A program made the position numbers and the translations under genes. This document shows, in pieces, positions 54,111 through 62,810 of a stretch of DNA of 64,000 nt. The notes beneath the pieces are model-generated. The model ran no database searches. It saw only the letters and a list, made by a program, of their open reading frames with translations, and had not been told where the DNA came from. The number at the start of each line of letters is the position of its first letter. The first letter of the stretch is position 1. The stretch is from Gaiellasilicea sp963763755 (GTDB lineage Bacteria; Actinomycetota; Thermoleophilia; Gaiellales; Gaiellaceae): assembly GCA_963763755.1 (NCBI GenBank), contig CAVXQE010000001.1, forward strand, positions 124,001-188,000, read 5' to 3'.

Positions 54111-54661
54111 GCCCAGGGAAGTCGGTCCCAGTACGAGGGCCGCTCCCGCCGTGACGGCTCGAACCCCGTGTATGCCTGCCGCGGATCGGACGTCTCCTGC
54201 TCGGCGCTGGCCCCGAAGCGCGCGGCGAGCTCCGACACCGGGTAGACCACGCGCCAGTCCCCCGACCGGGCACCGGCCATCAGGATGACGCACGGCCCGT
54301 CGCCGGCGCCCACGAAGATGTGCTCGGTCCCGGCGGGAGAGTGGAAGAAGTCCCACGGCCGGAGAAGCCGCTCCTCACCTTCGACGAGCAGCGTGCACTC
54401 CCCGGACAGCACGAGGAAGGCTTCCTGCTCCGACTCGGAGTGGTAGAGGCCGTTCGGCTCTCCCGGCTCCAGGACGTGGAGTCTGATACCGAGTTGCGAG
54501 AACTCGGCCTTCTGGCTGTCGAAGCTGCACTCCGCGCCGGACGGCCGCTTTTCGCCGCTCTCCGACGTCAGCCACTGGGCGTCCCGCACGTTCACGACGA
54601 ACCAGCCGTCGCCGGCAGGTGCGAGGCCTGAGCCGGAATCCTCGAGCTTCGCCTCGGGCAC
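54107..54661 (-). CDS. Cupin domain protein, paralogue A
   Basis: A 184-residue protein with one cupin domain. Metal-binding candidates are in GEPNGLYHSESEQEAFLVLSGE and GTEHIFVGAG, the two cupin motifs. It is homologous over its whole length to the protein at 57249-57821 (shared SGLAP, GWFVVN, LYHAES/LYHSES, WDRLPWA/WDELPWA). Start GTG 54661 is preferred over ATG 54688: it lines up with the paralogue's start and a TATATT box lies 6 nt upstream. Confidence 0.8.
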   Translation of the reverse strand: MPEAKLEDSGSGLAPAGDGWFVVNVRDAQWLTSESGEKRPSGAECSFDSQKAEFSQLGIRLHVLEPGEPNGLYHSESEQEAFLVLSGECTLLVEGEERLLRPWDFFHSPAGTEHIFVGAGDGPCVILMAGARSGDWRVVYPVSELAARFGASAEQETSDPRQAYTGFEPSRRERPSYWDRLPWA

Positions 54662-54667
54662 GGCGCG

Positions 54668-54673
54668 AATATA
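54668..54673 (-). promoter_or_regulatory. -10 box TATATT for cupin A
   Basis: On the minus strand TATATT (54673-54668) ends 6 nt before GTG 54661, the leaderless pattern. Confidence 0.45.
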
Positions 54674-54719
54674 GCGACTCCGAAGCATGGTCCCAGAGGC
54701 CGCCGGGTAGTGCCCCGCT

Positions 54720-55887
54720 GTGCCGATCGGGTATCTGGTGACCGTCGCCCTCGCGGGGTTCTGCACGGTGTTCGCCTTGGCGCCACCGCGGCCGCGCCGG
54801 TCGAGTCCTTCCAACAGGAGCTACTGGTTCGGCTTCCTGCTCAACGAGCTCCCGTTCGTCGGCTTCTACTGGCTGCTCGCTTCGACTCTTCTGGCGATCG
54901 GACAGCGTGACATCGCCTCGATGGGTCGGCTGGCTGGCGTTTGCTCTGGCCGTCCTGACATCGGTCGGGCTCGCGGTCATCGCCTGGCGGGGCGTGCGGG
55001 CGCGCCCGGCTGTCGACCGCGCACTCCGCGACGGACTCGGCGCGAGCTGGCGCACCCACATCGACGCCGAGGCAGCCCTTCGACTGCGCCGCCGGCTCCC
55101 GTGGGCCAGGATCCTCTTCGGGCCGTTCTTCGTCCGCAGGCGCGATGTCGAGCGGGTGGCGAACATCAGCTACGGCGACGCCGGCAAGGCGAACCTGCTG
55201 GACGTCTACCGCAGCCGCTCCCAGCCATCGCGCGGCCCCACGTTGGTCTACCTGCACGGAGGCACGTTTCGCAGTGGCCGGAAGGACAAGGAGGCCCGTC
55301 CCCTCATCTACCGCCTCGCGAGCCAGGGATGGGTGTGCATCAGCGCCAACTACCGCCTCAGTCCGGCCGCGACGTTCCCCGATCACCTGATCGACGTCAA
55401 GAAGGTGATCGCCTGGGTGCGGGAACACGGCCAGGAGTACGGCGCCGATCCGATGATCGTCTTCGTGGCGGGAAGCTCTGCGGGCGGCCACCTGGCCTCG
55501 TTCGCCGCTCTGACGCCCAACGACCCTGCCTTTCAGCCCGGCTTCGAGGCGGCGGACACGTCGGTTTCCGCAGCCATCTCGCTGTACGGCTACTACGGCT
55601 CCCTCAACACCGAGCGGCAACCGTCCTCGCCCCTGGATTACGTCGACGCGAAAGCGCCACCGTTCTTCGTGGCCCACGGCGACCGCGACACGCTGGTGCT
55701 CGTCGACGACGCTCGCCACTTCGTCGAGCAGCTGCGAAGCGCCTCGTCGCAGCCGGTGGTCTACGCCGAGTTGCCCGGCGGGCAGCACACGTTCGATCTC
55801 TTTCATTCCATCCGCTTCGAGACGGTCGTCGATGCGATCGAGGCGTTCGCCGCCTGGGTGCGATCCCGGATAGCGTCCTCTGCGTGA
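54720..55887 (+). CDS. Alpha/beta hydrolase (esterase/lipase) with N-terminal membrane helices, frameshifted
   Basis: Membrane-anchored hydrolase of about 388 residues. The N-terminal part has three or four helices (VTVALAGFCTVFALAPP; FLLNELPFVGFYWLLASTLL; WLAFALAVLTSVGLAVIAW). The catalytic domain has LVYLHGGTFRSG (oxyanion), the nucleophile elbow VAGSSAGGH, an Asp in VAHGDRDTLVLV and the His in GGQHTFDLFH. One extra base at about 54912 separates the first two helices from the rest; the frames join as GQRD-SPRWVGWL. GTG 54720 is the start. Confidence 0.8.
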
Positions 55888-57095
55888 GGGTCGCTGCTGA
55901 GAGCGCGCGTCGCTTCCTCGTGGCGCGCCACGCGCTCGCGCCGGCGCGTTCGCTCGCGGGGGGACCAGATGCCGTGCTCGAGGTCTTCAGACGTTTGGGG
56001 TCGATCCAGTTCGATCCGCTCGCGGTTGCCGGTCGAACTCACGACCTCGTGCTGCACGCGCGTGTGGCCGAGTACGACCCCGCCTGGTGCGACCTGCTCT
56101 ACGAGCGCCGCGAGATCTTCGAGGCGTACAACAAGGGACTCTCGCTCGTCCCTATGCGCGAGCTTCCGTGGTTCCGCGTGTCGAGCAGGAGCGCGCCCCG
56201 CATCCTCGCCGAGAACGCCGACGTGGCCGGGCGCGTGCTCGAGCGCATCCGCGCCGAGGGCCCGCTGTCATCGCTCGACTTCGAGACCGAGCGCGGGGCG
56301 ACGACCGACTGGTTCGGCGTTCCGACGAACACCGTTCGTGCGGTGCTCGAGGCGTACGCCGTCACGGGCGTGCTCGGCCTCGCGCGACGCGACGGCAACA
56401 GGCGCTACTACGACGTCGTCGAGCGGCTACTGCCGGCCGACGTGCTCGCGCGCAAGATCCCGTTGAAGGAGCAACTCCGCCACAAGCTCCTCTCGCGCTA
56501 CCGCGCGCACGGCCTCCTCGGTGTGGGCGGTGACATCTTCGGCGGCATCGGCCCCGCCAAGCCCGATCCGAGGTGGCCGGGGTATCCGGGAAGAACGGCT
56601 TTGCGCGAGGAGCTCGTCGCCACCGGCGAGCTCGTGCGGGTGGAGGTCGAGAACGTGCGCGGCAAGCGGTTCGTGCTCAGAGCGGAGGTCGACCTGCTCG
56701 AGCGACCGCCGGAGCCGGCGCCCTCAGTCGCGTTCCTGCCGCCCTTCGATCCGTTGGTGTGGGACCGGGACCTGCTCGGATCCCTGTTCGAGTTCGAGTA
56801 CGTCTGGGAGCTCTTCCTCCCACCGGCCAAGCGGCGCTGGGGCTGGTACGTGCTGCCGATGCTCTTCGGCGACCGCCTGGTCGGCCGGATCGAGCCGCGC
56901 ATCGACCGCGCCGGCGGCCACGTGCAGGTGCTCGGCCTCTGGTGGGAGGACGGCTTCGCGCCTCGTCGCACCGAGGGTTTCGTCGACGCGATGCGCGACG
57001 CGTTGCGCGCTTACCTGCGCTTCGGAGGCGTGACGCGCATCGAGTGGGCGCCAGAGCTCACGGCGGAGAAGCGACTGTTCCTCACGCGCCCCTAG
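55884..57095 (+). CDS. AlkX/YcaQ-type winged-helix DNA glycosylase-like protein
   Basis: A 403-residue member of the YcaQ/AlkX group of HTH_42 proteins, which remove alkylated bases or unhook crosslinks. The diagnostic Q-x-D motif is in GSIQFDPLAVAGRTHDLVLHARV. Other marks are YDPAWCDLLYERREIFEAYNKGLSLVPMRELPWF and FLPPFDPLVWDRDLLGSLFEFEYVWELF. GTG 55884 overlaps the hydrolase stop. It is the second HTH_42-type protein within 5 kb. Confidence 0.82.
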   Translation: MRVAAESARRFLVARHALAPARSLAGGPDAVLEVFRRLGSIQFDPLAVAGRTHDLVLHARVAEYDPAWCDLLYERREIFEAYNKGLSLVPMRELPWFRVSSRSAPRILAENADVAGRVLERIRAEGPLSSLDFETERGATTDWFGVPTNTVRAVLEAYAVTGVLGLARRDGNRRYYDVVERLLPADVLARKIPLKEQLRHKLLSRYRAHGLLGVGGDIFGGIGPAKPDPRWPGYPGRTALREELVATGELVRVEVENVRGKRFVLRAEVDLLERPPEPAPSVAFLPPFDPLVWDRDLLGSLFEFEYVWELFLPPAKRRWGWYVLPMLFGDRLVGRIEPRIDRAGGHVQVLGLWWEDGFAPRRTEGFVDAMRDALRAYLRFGGVTRIEWAPELTAEKRLFLTRP

Positions 57096-57126
57096 CCCGT
57101 ACTGGAGTGCGTCGGTTGGCGACGAT

Positions 57127-57248
57127 TAGACTCGCACTGTGGCGTCTCCGGCGTAGTTGATCCCATTTCGTCCGTGCTGCTGACACGCACCGGCTGTCGG
57201 TGATGTGCATCGGCGGCTGCTAACGAGATCAACTACCAGGAGGAAACC
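57127..57248 (+). promoter_or_regulatory. Structured leader with 5-codon upstream ORF before cupin B
   Basis: A TAGACT box (57127-57132) is followed 6 nt later by GTG-GCG-TCT-CCG-GCG-TAG (57139-57156). The stop sits in one arm of a perfect 10-bp inverted repeat, GTAGTTGATC at 57153-57162 and GATCAACTAC at 57227-57236. Inside it is a smaller hairpin CACCG-GCTGT-CGGTG (57188-57202). The 3' arm ends one base before AGGAGG (57238-57243), the ribosome-binding site of GTG 57249. I know no RNA family with this layout. Confidence 0.5.
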
Positions 57249-57821
57249 GTGGTCACTGAAGCACGCCTCGAACGTCTCGCATCGGGACTGGCACCAGTCA
57301 CGCCGGGATGGTTCGTCGTCAACACTGCTGACGCCGTCTGGACCAACAACGAGTGCTATGGCGGCGTCTGCATCTTCGAGTCCGACCGCGTCGTGCTGCA
57401 GGGCCGGCCCGATCTGACCGAGTACGTCAAGCCGCACGCCGGGTTCACGATCCGCGTCGTGCCGCCGGGACAACCAATGGCTCTCTACCACGCAGAGTCG
57501 GTCCAGGAGGACTTCCTCGTCCTGATGGGCGAGTGCACGCTCATCATCGAAGACCAGGAACGGCGCCTGCGGGCCTGGGACTTCGTGCACTGCCCGCCGA
57601 TGACCGGGCACACGTTCGTCGCGACGGAGAGAGGGCCATGCGTCATCCTCGCCACGGGAAACCGCCGCGACGATCTCGAACGGGTGTCTCGCCGGTCAGA
57701 GGCCGCGCTCCGCTACGACGCCGGATCTGACGTCGATACGACTGAGCCCGAGCGTCGAGGCCGCTGGGAGGTTCGGCGTCCAAAACACTGGGACGAGCTC
57801 CCGTGGGCGGAACGCACGTAG
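57249..57821 (+). CDS. Cupin domain protein, paralogue B
   Basis: A 190-residue single-cupin protein (ASGLAPVTPGWFVVN, MALYHAESVQEDFLVLMGECTLIIED, MTGHTFVATERGPCVI) closely related to the gene at 54107-54661, which lies on the other strand 2.6 kb away. GTG 57249 is set by AGGAGG 5 nt upstream. It is preceded by a structured leader with a tiny upstream ORF. Ligand unknown. Confidence 0.85.
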   Translation: MVTEARLERLASGLAPVTPGWFVVNTADAVWTNNECYGGVCIFESDRVVLQGRPDLTEYVKPHAGFTIRVVPPGQPMALYHAESVQEDFLVLMGECTLIIEDQERRLRAWDFVHCPPMTGHTFVATERGPCVILATGNRRDDLERVSRRSEAALRYDAGSDVDTTEPERRGRWEVRRPKHWDELPWAERT

Positions 57822-57838
57822 CTCGCGTACCCGTGGAG

Positions 57839-57844
57839 TAGCGT
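57839..57844 (+). promoter_or_regulatory. -10 box TAGCGT for hypothetical gene
   Basis: TAGCGT ends 9 nt before ATG 57854; leaderless-type promoter. Confidence 0.4.
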
Positions 57845-57853
57845 TGAGGCTGC

Positions 57854-58348
57854 ATGGTCGAGCTGGTTGCAGCGGTTGCTCTTGCTCCCTGGACTCAACC
57901 ACTACGCTTCGCGCCGCTGCCCGGTTGGCGGCGCGGAGCGAGTGGGACCCTCAACTCCTCCTACGGCCCGGTGCCGAACATCGACTCGCCGAAGGAGTCC
58001 ACGGCCTGGATGGCGAGAGGCGTCCGCTACCGCGATCGGCCGACCGCCGATCCTCCTGTCGCGACGCTCTCTCGGCTCCCACGGCAGGGCATCGTCGTCT
58101 TCGCCGTCATCTACCAATCGGCGCGGAGCACGGAGAGACGGATCGCGCTGCGCCTGAACCGCGCGAGACGCTACCCGTGCTGCGATGGCACGTACGTCGC
58201 CGGCGGCGAGTACGGGCTAGCAGGCGCGGGACCCGCAGCCGCGTACTCGGTGATCGTGCGTGTCTACTTCGGCTCGCCGCCGACGCGCTCGATGCGGACG
58301 CAGGCGCAACGCGCCCTCGAGCAGCTCGAACTGCCCGCGCCTCGGTAA
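57854..58348 (+). CDS. Hypothetical protein, possibly exported
   Basis: A 164-residue protein, MVELVAAVALAPWTQPLRFAP, with a weak N-terminal hydrophobic stretch, NSSYGPVPNIDSPKESTAWMARGVRYRDRP and VFAVIYQSARSTERRIALRLN in the middle, and PCCDGTYVAGGEYGLAGAGPAAAYSVIVRVYFG near the end. No family recognised. A TAGCGT box supports the ATG. It ends 18 nt before a convergent gene. Confidence 0.5.
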   Translation: MVELVAAVALAPWTQPLRFAPLPGWRRGASGTLNSSYGPVPNIDSPKESTAWMARGVRYRDRPTADPPVATLSRLPRQGIVVFAVIYQSARSTERRIALRLNRARRYPCCDGTYVAGGEYGLAGAGPAAAYSVIVRVYFGSPPTRSMRTQAQRALEQLELPAPR

Positions 58349-58365
58349 GACGGGGACGTCCGCGA

Positions 58366-59739
58366 TCAGCTGAAGCCGAACAGGGGCGGGATGACGACCA
58401 CGACCGTGGCGGCCCACAGGGCGAAGACGGGTAGGTAGGTGGTCTGCCAGCGTTCGAGCTGCTGGAGCCTGGTGCGTCGCATCAGGAATCGGACCGAGAG
58501 CCAGGCGGCCACCGCCAGGTTCACGAGCAGGACGAGATTGAGGCCGAGCACCGCCGTTCGGTTCGGGCTGAACCCGACGTCGCCGATCCGAGCGATCACC
58601 GCGCCGAGCACCATCACGTCGAGCGCGAGGGCGCTGACGACGGCCACCAGTTGGATGCGGTCCATCCAGTCCGGCGACTCTGACGGGTCCCGCGCGGACA
58701 TCCCGTACAGGACGAGCGCAAGGACGACGACCAGCAGCGCGTCGAAGACGCTGACGAGGTCGCGGTCGAAGGCGTCGCCGAGCCCGGTCACGGCGTAGAC
58801 CACAGCGGCGCCGGCCAACATCACCGCGAACAGCGGCGTGAAGAGCATCGTGAGCACCGGCGCCATGTTCTCGACGACCCGTTGTTTCGATTCGACGAGC
58901 CACGCGGCCACGATCACGCCACCTGCAGCTCCCGAGGGAATCACCCACTCAGCGATCCGATCGACGTCGGCCCCCGTGGGCTCGAGGATCGCAGCGGTCA
59001 ACCCCATCAGCACGCCACCCCCGAGCGCGATCAGCACGTAGTAGATGAACCATTCGCCCGTGAAGCGGACGAAGTCCATGCGCCGCTCGTGCGATCGGAT
59101 CGTGCCGCCCATATACGGGTAGGCGACGGCGAACCAGAGCACGACGGGCAGATGGAGCGCCACCAGGGCCTCGGTGGCCGAGTTCATACCGAAGACCTCG
59201 GTGGCGGAGTCCGGACTGTACGGGTAGAGGTTGACCACGAGCGCGGCGAGGACGAACGGCACCGCCGCCAGCAGCCACACGCGGGTGTCGAGCTGCCGTC
59301 GGCGGGCGAAGTAGCCCGCGAGGAACGGCAGCACGAACAGACTGGCGTTCCGCACCAGCCAGGTCGCTACGTCGTCCGGGCCTTGAGCAGCCAGACGTGC
59401 GACCTGGACGACGACGGCCGCGGCCACGGCGAACGCGAGCGCTTCCAACCAGCCGGTGGGCCGGCGCGCCGGCTCTTCGTCGCCTCCCACGAGGAGCTGT
59501 TTCCAGAGTCGGCCGCTGTGCTCGCGCGCGAACTCCCGGGACAGCCCGTCGACGTCCCCCAGCCGTTTCACGGCGATCAGGAACCCCTCGTCGGCCGTCA
59601 GGCCGGCCGCGTTCAGCTCGGCGATCTGGTGGCGAAGGTGATCCTCCAGCTCGTCGACGTCGTGGCCGTTGATGCCCGGGGCACGTGCGACATAGGCCCG
59701 CCACTCTGCGATCTGTGACTCCACGCTCTCCATGGTCAC
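58366..59739 (-). CDS. Polytopic membrane protein paired with PadR regulator
   Basis: A 457-residue protein. The N-terminal 90 residues are soluble and helical (VDELEDHLRHQIAELNAAGLTADEGFLIAVKRLGD), similar to the domain seen in HAAS/DUF1700-type partners of PadR genes. About ten membrane helices follow. GTG 59739 overlaps the padR stop (GTGA). Such pairs are often regulator-plus-target units responding to envelope stress; the exact function is unknown. Confidence 0.7.
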   Translation of the reverse strand: MTMESVESQIAEWRAYVARAPGINGHDVDELEDHLRHQIAELNAAGLTADEGFLIAVKRLGDVDGLSREFAREHSGRLWKQLLVGGDEEPARRPTGWLEALAFAVAAAVVVQVARLAAQGPDDVATWLVRNASLFVLPFLAGYFARRRQLDTRVWLLAAVPFVLAALVVNLYPYSPDSATEVFGMNSATEALVALHLPVVLWFAVAYPYMGGTIRSHERRMDFVRFTGEWFIYYVLIALGGGVLMGLTAAILEPTGADVDRIAEWVIPSGAAGGVIVAAWLVESKQRVVENMAPVLTMLFTPLFAVMLAGAAVVYAVTGLGDAFDRDLVSVFDALLVVVLALVLYGMSARDPSESPDWMDRIQLVAVVSALALDVMVLGAVIARIGDVGFSPNRTAVLGLNLVLLVNLAVAAWLSVRFLMRRTRLQQLERWQTTYLPVFALWAATVVVVIPPLFGFS

Positions 59740-60107
59740 GCCTCGCCGAGAGCCGTCAGCAGCCCACCGGAGCCCGGCCACACGTCATTCAGCGCGCGGG
59801 TGACCGCCAGCCACTGCCGCTGCTGGTCGGCGAGTGCTGCTCGTCCGTCGTCGGTGAGCATGTAGTACTGGCGGCGCCGACCCTCCGGTGGCGTTCGCCA
59901 CTCCGTCGTCACGTACCCGAACCGACGGAGGCGATGGAGCAGCGGATAGAGCATTCCGTCGGTCCACTCGAGCTCGCCCCCGGAGAGCGCACGTACCCGC
60001 TTCAGGATGGCGTAGCCGTAGCTCTCGTCCTCCGCGAGAATCGCGAGCACGAGCGGCGTCGCCGAAGCCGCCACCAGATCCTTGTCGATTCGTATGCCCG
60101 CCTCCAC
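59736..60107 (-). CDS. PadR family transcriptional regulator
   Basis: A 123-residue PadR-type winged-helix regulator: LVAASATPLVLAILAEDESYGYAILKRV, then ELEWTDGMLYPLLHRLRRFGYVTTEWR and GRRRQYYMLTDDGRAAL. The start is probably GTG 60107, just before the conserved IRIDKDLVAAS; longer in-frame starts exist up to 60158. It is translationally coupled to the membrane protein gene downstream. Confidence 0.85.
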   Translation of the reverse strand: MEAGIRIDKDLVAASATPLVLAILAEDESYGYAILKRVRALSGGELEWTDGMLYPLLHRLRRFGYVTTEWRTPPEGRRRQYYMLTDDGRAALADQQRQWLAVTRALNDVWPGSGGLLTALGEA

Positions 60108-60188
60108 AGCTCGAAGTACTACGCATAGAAGCACAAGGTACATAGAACCGCAAGGCATCGAGGCGAAGGCGGCCTGAATCGCAATCCG

Positions 60189-60641
60189 TCAGCGGGCCTT
60201 GTCCCAGCCTTCCTCTCCCTCAGACCACGGCACTGCAGTGCCGCGTTTGAAGATCAGTTCGTCTGTATCGTCGCCGAGCCCCACGAGGATCTTGTCGCTG
60301 TCCGGATACACCGAGACGGCCGGCACCCGCGAGCTGGAGAACATCAGCGTCCTCGCCGGCGACTCGCTCCGGTTCATCAGCTTGTGGGCTCCAGCGGGAC
60401 CGGGTGGGAAGCAGACGAGATTTCCGCGCTCCAGGGTGTGCTCCCCGTCGGGTGCGCGCACCACGATCGTGCCCTCGATGACCAGGAGCCATTCCTCCTC
60501 GTACTCGTAGTGGTACGGGCAGGAGCTCTGACCGGGCGCGAGGTCGTAGATGAACATCACCGTCGCCGCCGAGCCAACGGCACGAGCGACGTCGACCCTG
60601 CCCTCGAGGTTCTCGGCGCTGAAGATGTTGACCGCTTTCAT
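60189..60641 (-). CDS. Cupin domain protein (third cupin)
   Basis: A 150-residue cupin with YHYEYEEEWLLVIEGTIVVRAPDGEHTL and PPGPAGAHKLMNRSESPARTLMF, carrying the two metal-binding motifs. It continues with VPAVSVYPDSDKILVG, common in sugar- or ectoine-like cupins. It is not closely related to the other two cupins. ATG 60641. Confidence 0.8.
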   Translation of the reverse strand: MKAVNIFSAENLEGRVDVARAVGSAATVMFIYDLAPGQSSCPYHYEYEEEWLLVIEGTIVVRAPDGEHTLERGNLVCFPPGPAGAHKLMNRSESPARTLMFSSSRVPAVSVYPDSDKILVGLGDDTDELIFKRGTAVPWSEGEEGWDKAR

Positions 60642-60768
60642 GCGCTCATTATCCTGCCGCCTGCGAACTTGGCGACCAAGCGTCCAGGGGCTGCCTCTTT
60701 GCCATCGGGCGTCTGATCCGCAGACTCCGAAGGATGGGATTCGATCCCACCGCCGTTCGCGACGGCTA

Positions 60769-60774
60769 TAGGGT
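60769..60774 (+). promoter_or_regulatory. -10 box TAGGGT for VOC gene
   Basis: TAGGGT ends 7 nt before GTG 60782; leaderless pattern. It favours 60782 over the upstream in-frame ATG 60734. Confidence 0.45.
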
Positions 60775-60781
60775 CCGGCTC

Positions 60782-61133
60782 GTGGACCTGCCACGGCTGG
60801 AACACGTCAGAGTCAACGTGAGCGACTTCGGCAAGGCCGTTGCCTGGTACGAGGAGATTCTCGGGCTGCCTGCGCAGGGCCACTGGCCTCCGGAGGCACC
60901 GAAGTACGCCCACTTCCAGACCGGTTCGACGCAGTTCGCGATCTCGGAGGTGGATCCCGTGCCGGCTGCAGGCAGGTACAACTTCAGCGTCCGAGATGTG
61001 GACACGTGGTGGGAAGCGCTTCGGGACCGTGCCGAGGTAGTCGAGCCCCTCTTCGACACGCCGTACGGCACGCGCAAGTTCACGATCAGCTGATCCAGAC
61101 GGGAACGAGCTCGGGTTCGTCCGCGAGGACTGA
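60782..61133 (+). CDS. VOC superfamily (glyoxalase/bleomycin-resistance fold) protein, frameshifted
   Basis: A VOC metalloprotein or drug-binding protein of about 116 residues: VDLPRLEHVRVNVSDFGKAVAWYEEILGL at the start and a final strand RKFTIS-DPDGNELGFVRED. One extra T at about 61091 breaks the frame right before the conserved DPDGNELGF, which would otherwise end at a premature TGA. Repaired, the gene ends at 61133. The TAGGGT box supports GTG 60782. Confidence 0.7.
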
Positions 61134-61208
61134 CCACGAATGTCCATGAGCGCGGGTCAACCGCTTCTTGAGCTTGGCGACCAGCGCTGGGCGGGACTTG
61201 ATCGGCAC

Positions 61209-62261
61209 CTAGCTTCCGTCGGGGTACCCGCCCCGGTGCAGGACCATCGGGTACCGCGGCAGAGCCGAGACCGGGTCGGCCAGCACGGCCTGGGTTCGCG
61301 CCCGGTACGGGTTGCGCGCCGCCCGCCAGCCGTCCGGATAGGGCTGTAGGCCGAGCGCGAGTTGCCGGCCGGTGATGAGCGCGTTGGCCAGCCGGTCGTA
61401 GTCGCCGCCGAGGCGCTTTCGCCAGCGCCGCTCGACAGCCTTGGCCAGGCGGGCGTGCTGTGCCTGTGCCGCCAGGCCCTTGTCCGTCAGCCTGACGAGC
61501 TTGGAACGGCCGGCGGGGTCGGGCTCGACGGCGGCGTACCCGTTGCGTTGGAGGAAGCCGACCGCCGCCGTGATCGCCTCCTTCGACACACCCGAGCCGG
61601 CCGGCAGATCCCGTATCGATACCCCGTCGGCGGACAGCACCCGCACCACGTCGGCGCTCAGCGCAAGCGAGAGGTCGGACTCGTCCTCGTACTCGAGGGT
61701 GAAGGAGAGGAGTGCCTGCGAGAGCAGCGCGGCGAGATCCTCGGCCACCGCGCCGGGTGCGGCGCGGACGTGCCCGGCGCGCATGCCATCGGCGTATCCG
61801 AGCACCGGCATGTACAGCGGCAGCGCGGGGTCGGCGACGCTCGACAGCGCCTGGCGAAGTTCGTCGATCGCGGCGTCGCCGAACCGCTCGCGCCACCGCT
61901 GCTCGACTTCGCCGGCGAGCGGCCGCCACACTTTTTGCGCGCGCCGGCCGCCGGGCTTGAGGTGCACCGTCTGGTCCGCCGGCTCGACGTTGATGTAGCC
62001 CCAGCGCTGCAGGCCGTCGAGGTTTGTGATCCGGCCGTTCGCCTTGACCGCCTCCAAGGCCACCCCGCCGGGCGGTATGAGCCGCATGAAGTTCGACCAC
62101 ATCACCATGGACGTCAGCCACACCCCGCGTCCCGCCTTGTTACCGGTGTGGTGTTCGATCCGGTGCTCGAACTCGTTGTCGAACTCGATCGTGAACGCGA
62201 TCAGCGCCTGCGACAGCGCGGTGGGCAGGGACGGTGTCGGCGGTGACGTGCGAGAAGCCAT
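61209..62261 (-). CDS. Tandem winged-helix (MarR-like) regulator
   Basis: A 350-residue protein with two winged-helix regions. The first (about 10-130) has WLTSMVMWSNFMRLI and NGRITNLDGLQRWGYINVEP. The second (about 185-300) has LSADGVSIRDLPAGSGVSKEAITAAVGFLQRNGYAAVEP and LVRLTDKGLAAQAQH, a typical MarR wing. The two-domain layout looks like a duplication. No partner gene indicates its target. Confidence 0.65.
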   Translation of the reverse strand: MASRTSPPTPSLPTALSQALIAFTIEFDNEFEHRIEHHTGNKAGRGVWLTSMVMWSNFMRLIPPGGVALEAVKANGRITNLDGLQRWGYINVEPADQTVHLKPGGRRAQKVWRPLAGEVEQRWRERFGDAAIDELRQALSSVADPALPLYMPVLGYADGMRAGHVRAAPGAVAEDLAALLSQALLSFTLEYEDESDLSLALSADVVRVLSADGVSIRDLPAGSGVSKEAITAAVGFLQRNGYAAVEPDPAGRSKLVRLTDKGLAAQAQHARLAKAVERRWRKRLGGDYDRLANALITGRQLALGLQPYPDGWRAARNPYRARTQAVLADPVSALPRYPMVLHRGGYPDGS

Positions 62262-62269
62262 GCGTGGCT

Positions 62270-62740
62270 TTAGCCGGACTCGGCCGAGCCGCGTGCGAGA
62301 CGGGAGAGGTGCTCCATGCTGATCGGCTGCACGAGAGCGTCGGCGTGCCGATGCACCATTCGCCAGTCGGAGCCCTCGCGACGGAACACCAAGGTCACCC
62401 GCAACGACCAGTCCTGATCGGGTAGGCCGCCGACCGTACCGTGCTGCCGCTCGACGCCCACCAGAACGACAAGGTCGCCCGAGGCGTACGACTGCTCGAC
62501 CTCGAGGTCTGCGTCTCCGCCGCCGGCGAAGAATTCCTCCAGTGCCTCGACGCTCGCCGGCGACGTGTCGGGCCCGTGTCTCGTCGGCCCACCGTTCGGG
62601 GGCATGAGCGTGTAGTCGGGCGCCTCGTTCACGAGCGCGAAATAGCGGTGGACGTCACCCTGCATCAACGCCCCGGCGGCCTCTCGGACGCGCTCGACCA
62701 GGTTGCCCAGGTCAGCGTCGGTGATGTCGGGATGCTTCAT
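62270..62740 (-). CDS. SnoaL-like / DUF4440 domain protein
   Basis: A 156-residue NTF2-fold protein: VERVREAAGALMQGDVHRYFALVNEAPDYTLMPPNGGP at the start, a middle VEALEEFFAGGGDADLEVEQSYASGDLVVLVGVER, and WSLRVTLVFRREGSDWRMVHRHAD at the end. This is the SnoaL-like/ketosteroid-isomerase fold, often binding small ligands. It follows the winged-helix gene on the opposite side of an 8-bp gap. Confidence 0.75.
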   Translation of the reverse strand: MKHPDITDADLGNLVERVREAAGALMQGDVHRYFALVNEAPDYTLMPPNGGPTRHGPDTSPASVEALEEFFAGGGDADLEVEQSYASGDLVVLVGVERQHGTVGGLPDQDWSLRVTLVFRREGSDWRMVHRHADALVQPISMEHLSRLARGSAESG

Positions 62741-62810
62741 GGCCCTCCCCTCGAGTCACGATCATACGAGCGCTACCTTCCGACTGTACGAAAGCAGACG
62801 TTCTCGCACG

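Noticed and set aside
60695..60765. tRNA-like segment with GTCTG...CAGAC and TGGGATTCGATCCCA
   Set aside because: It looks like the 3' half of a tRNA, but both hairpin loops are 5 nt instead of 7, U33 is missing and no matching acceptor 5' strand was found. It may be a relic; no tRNA is called.
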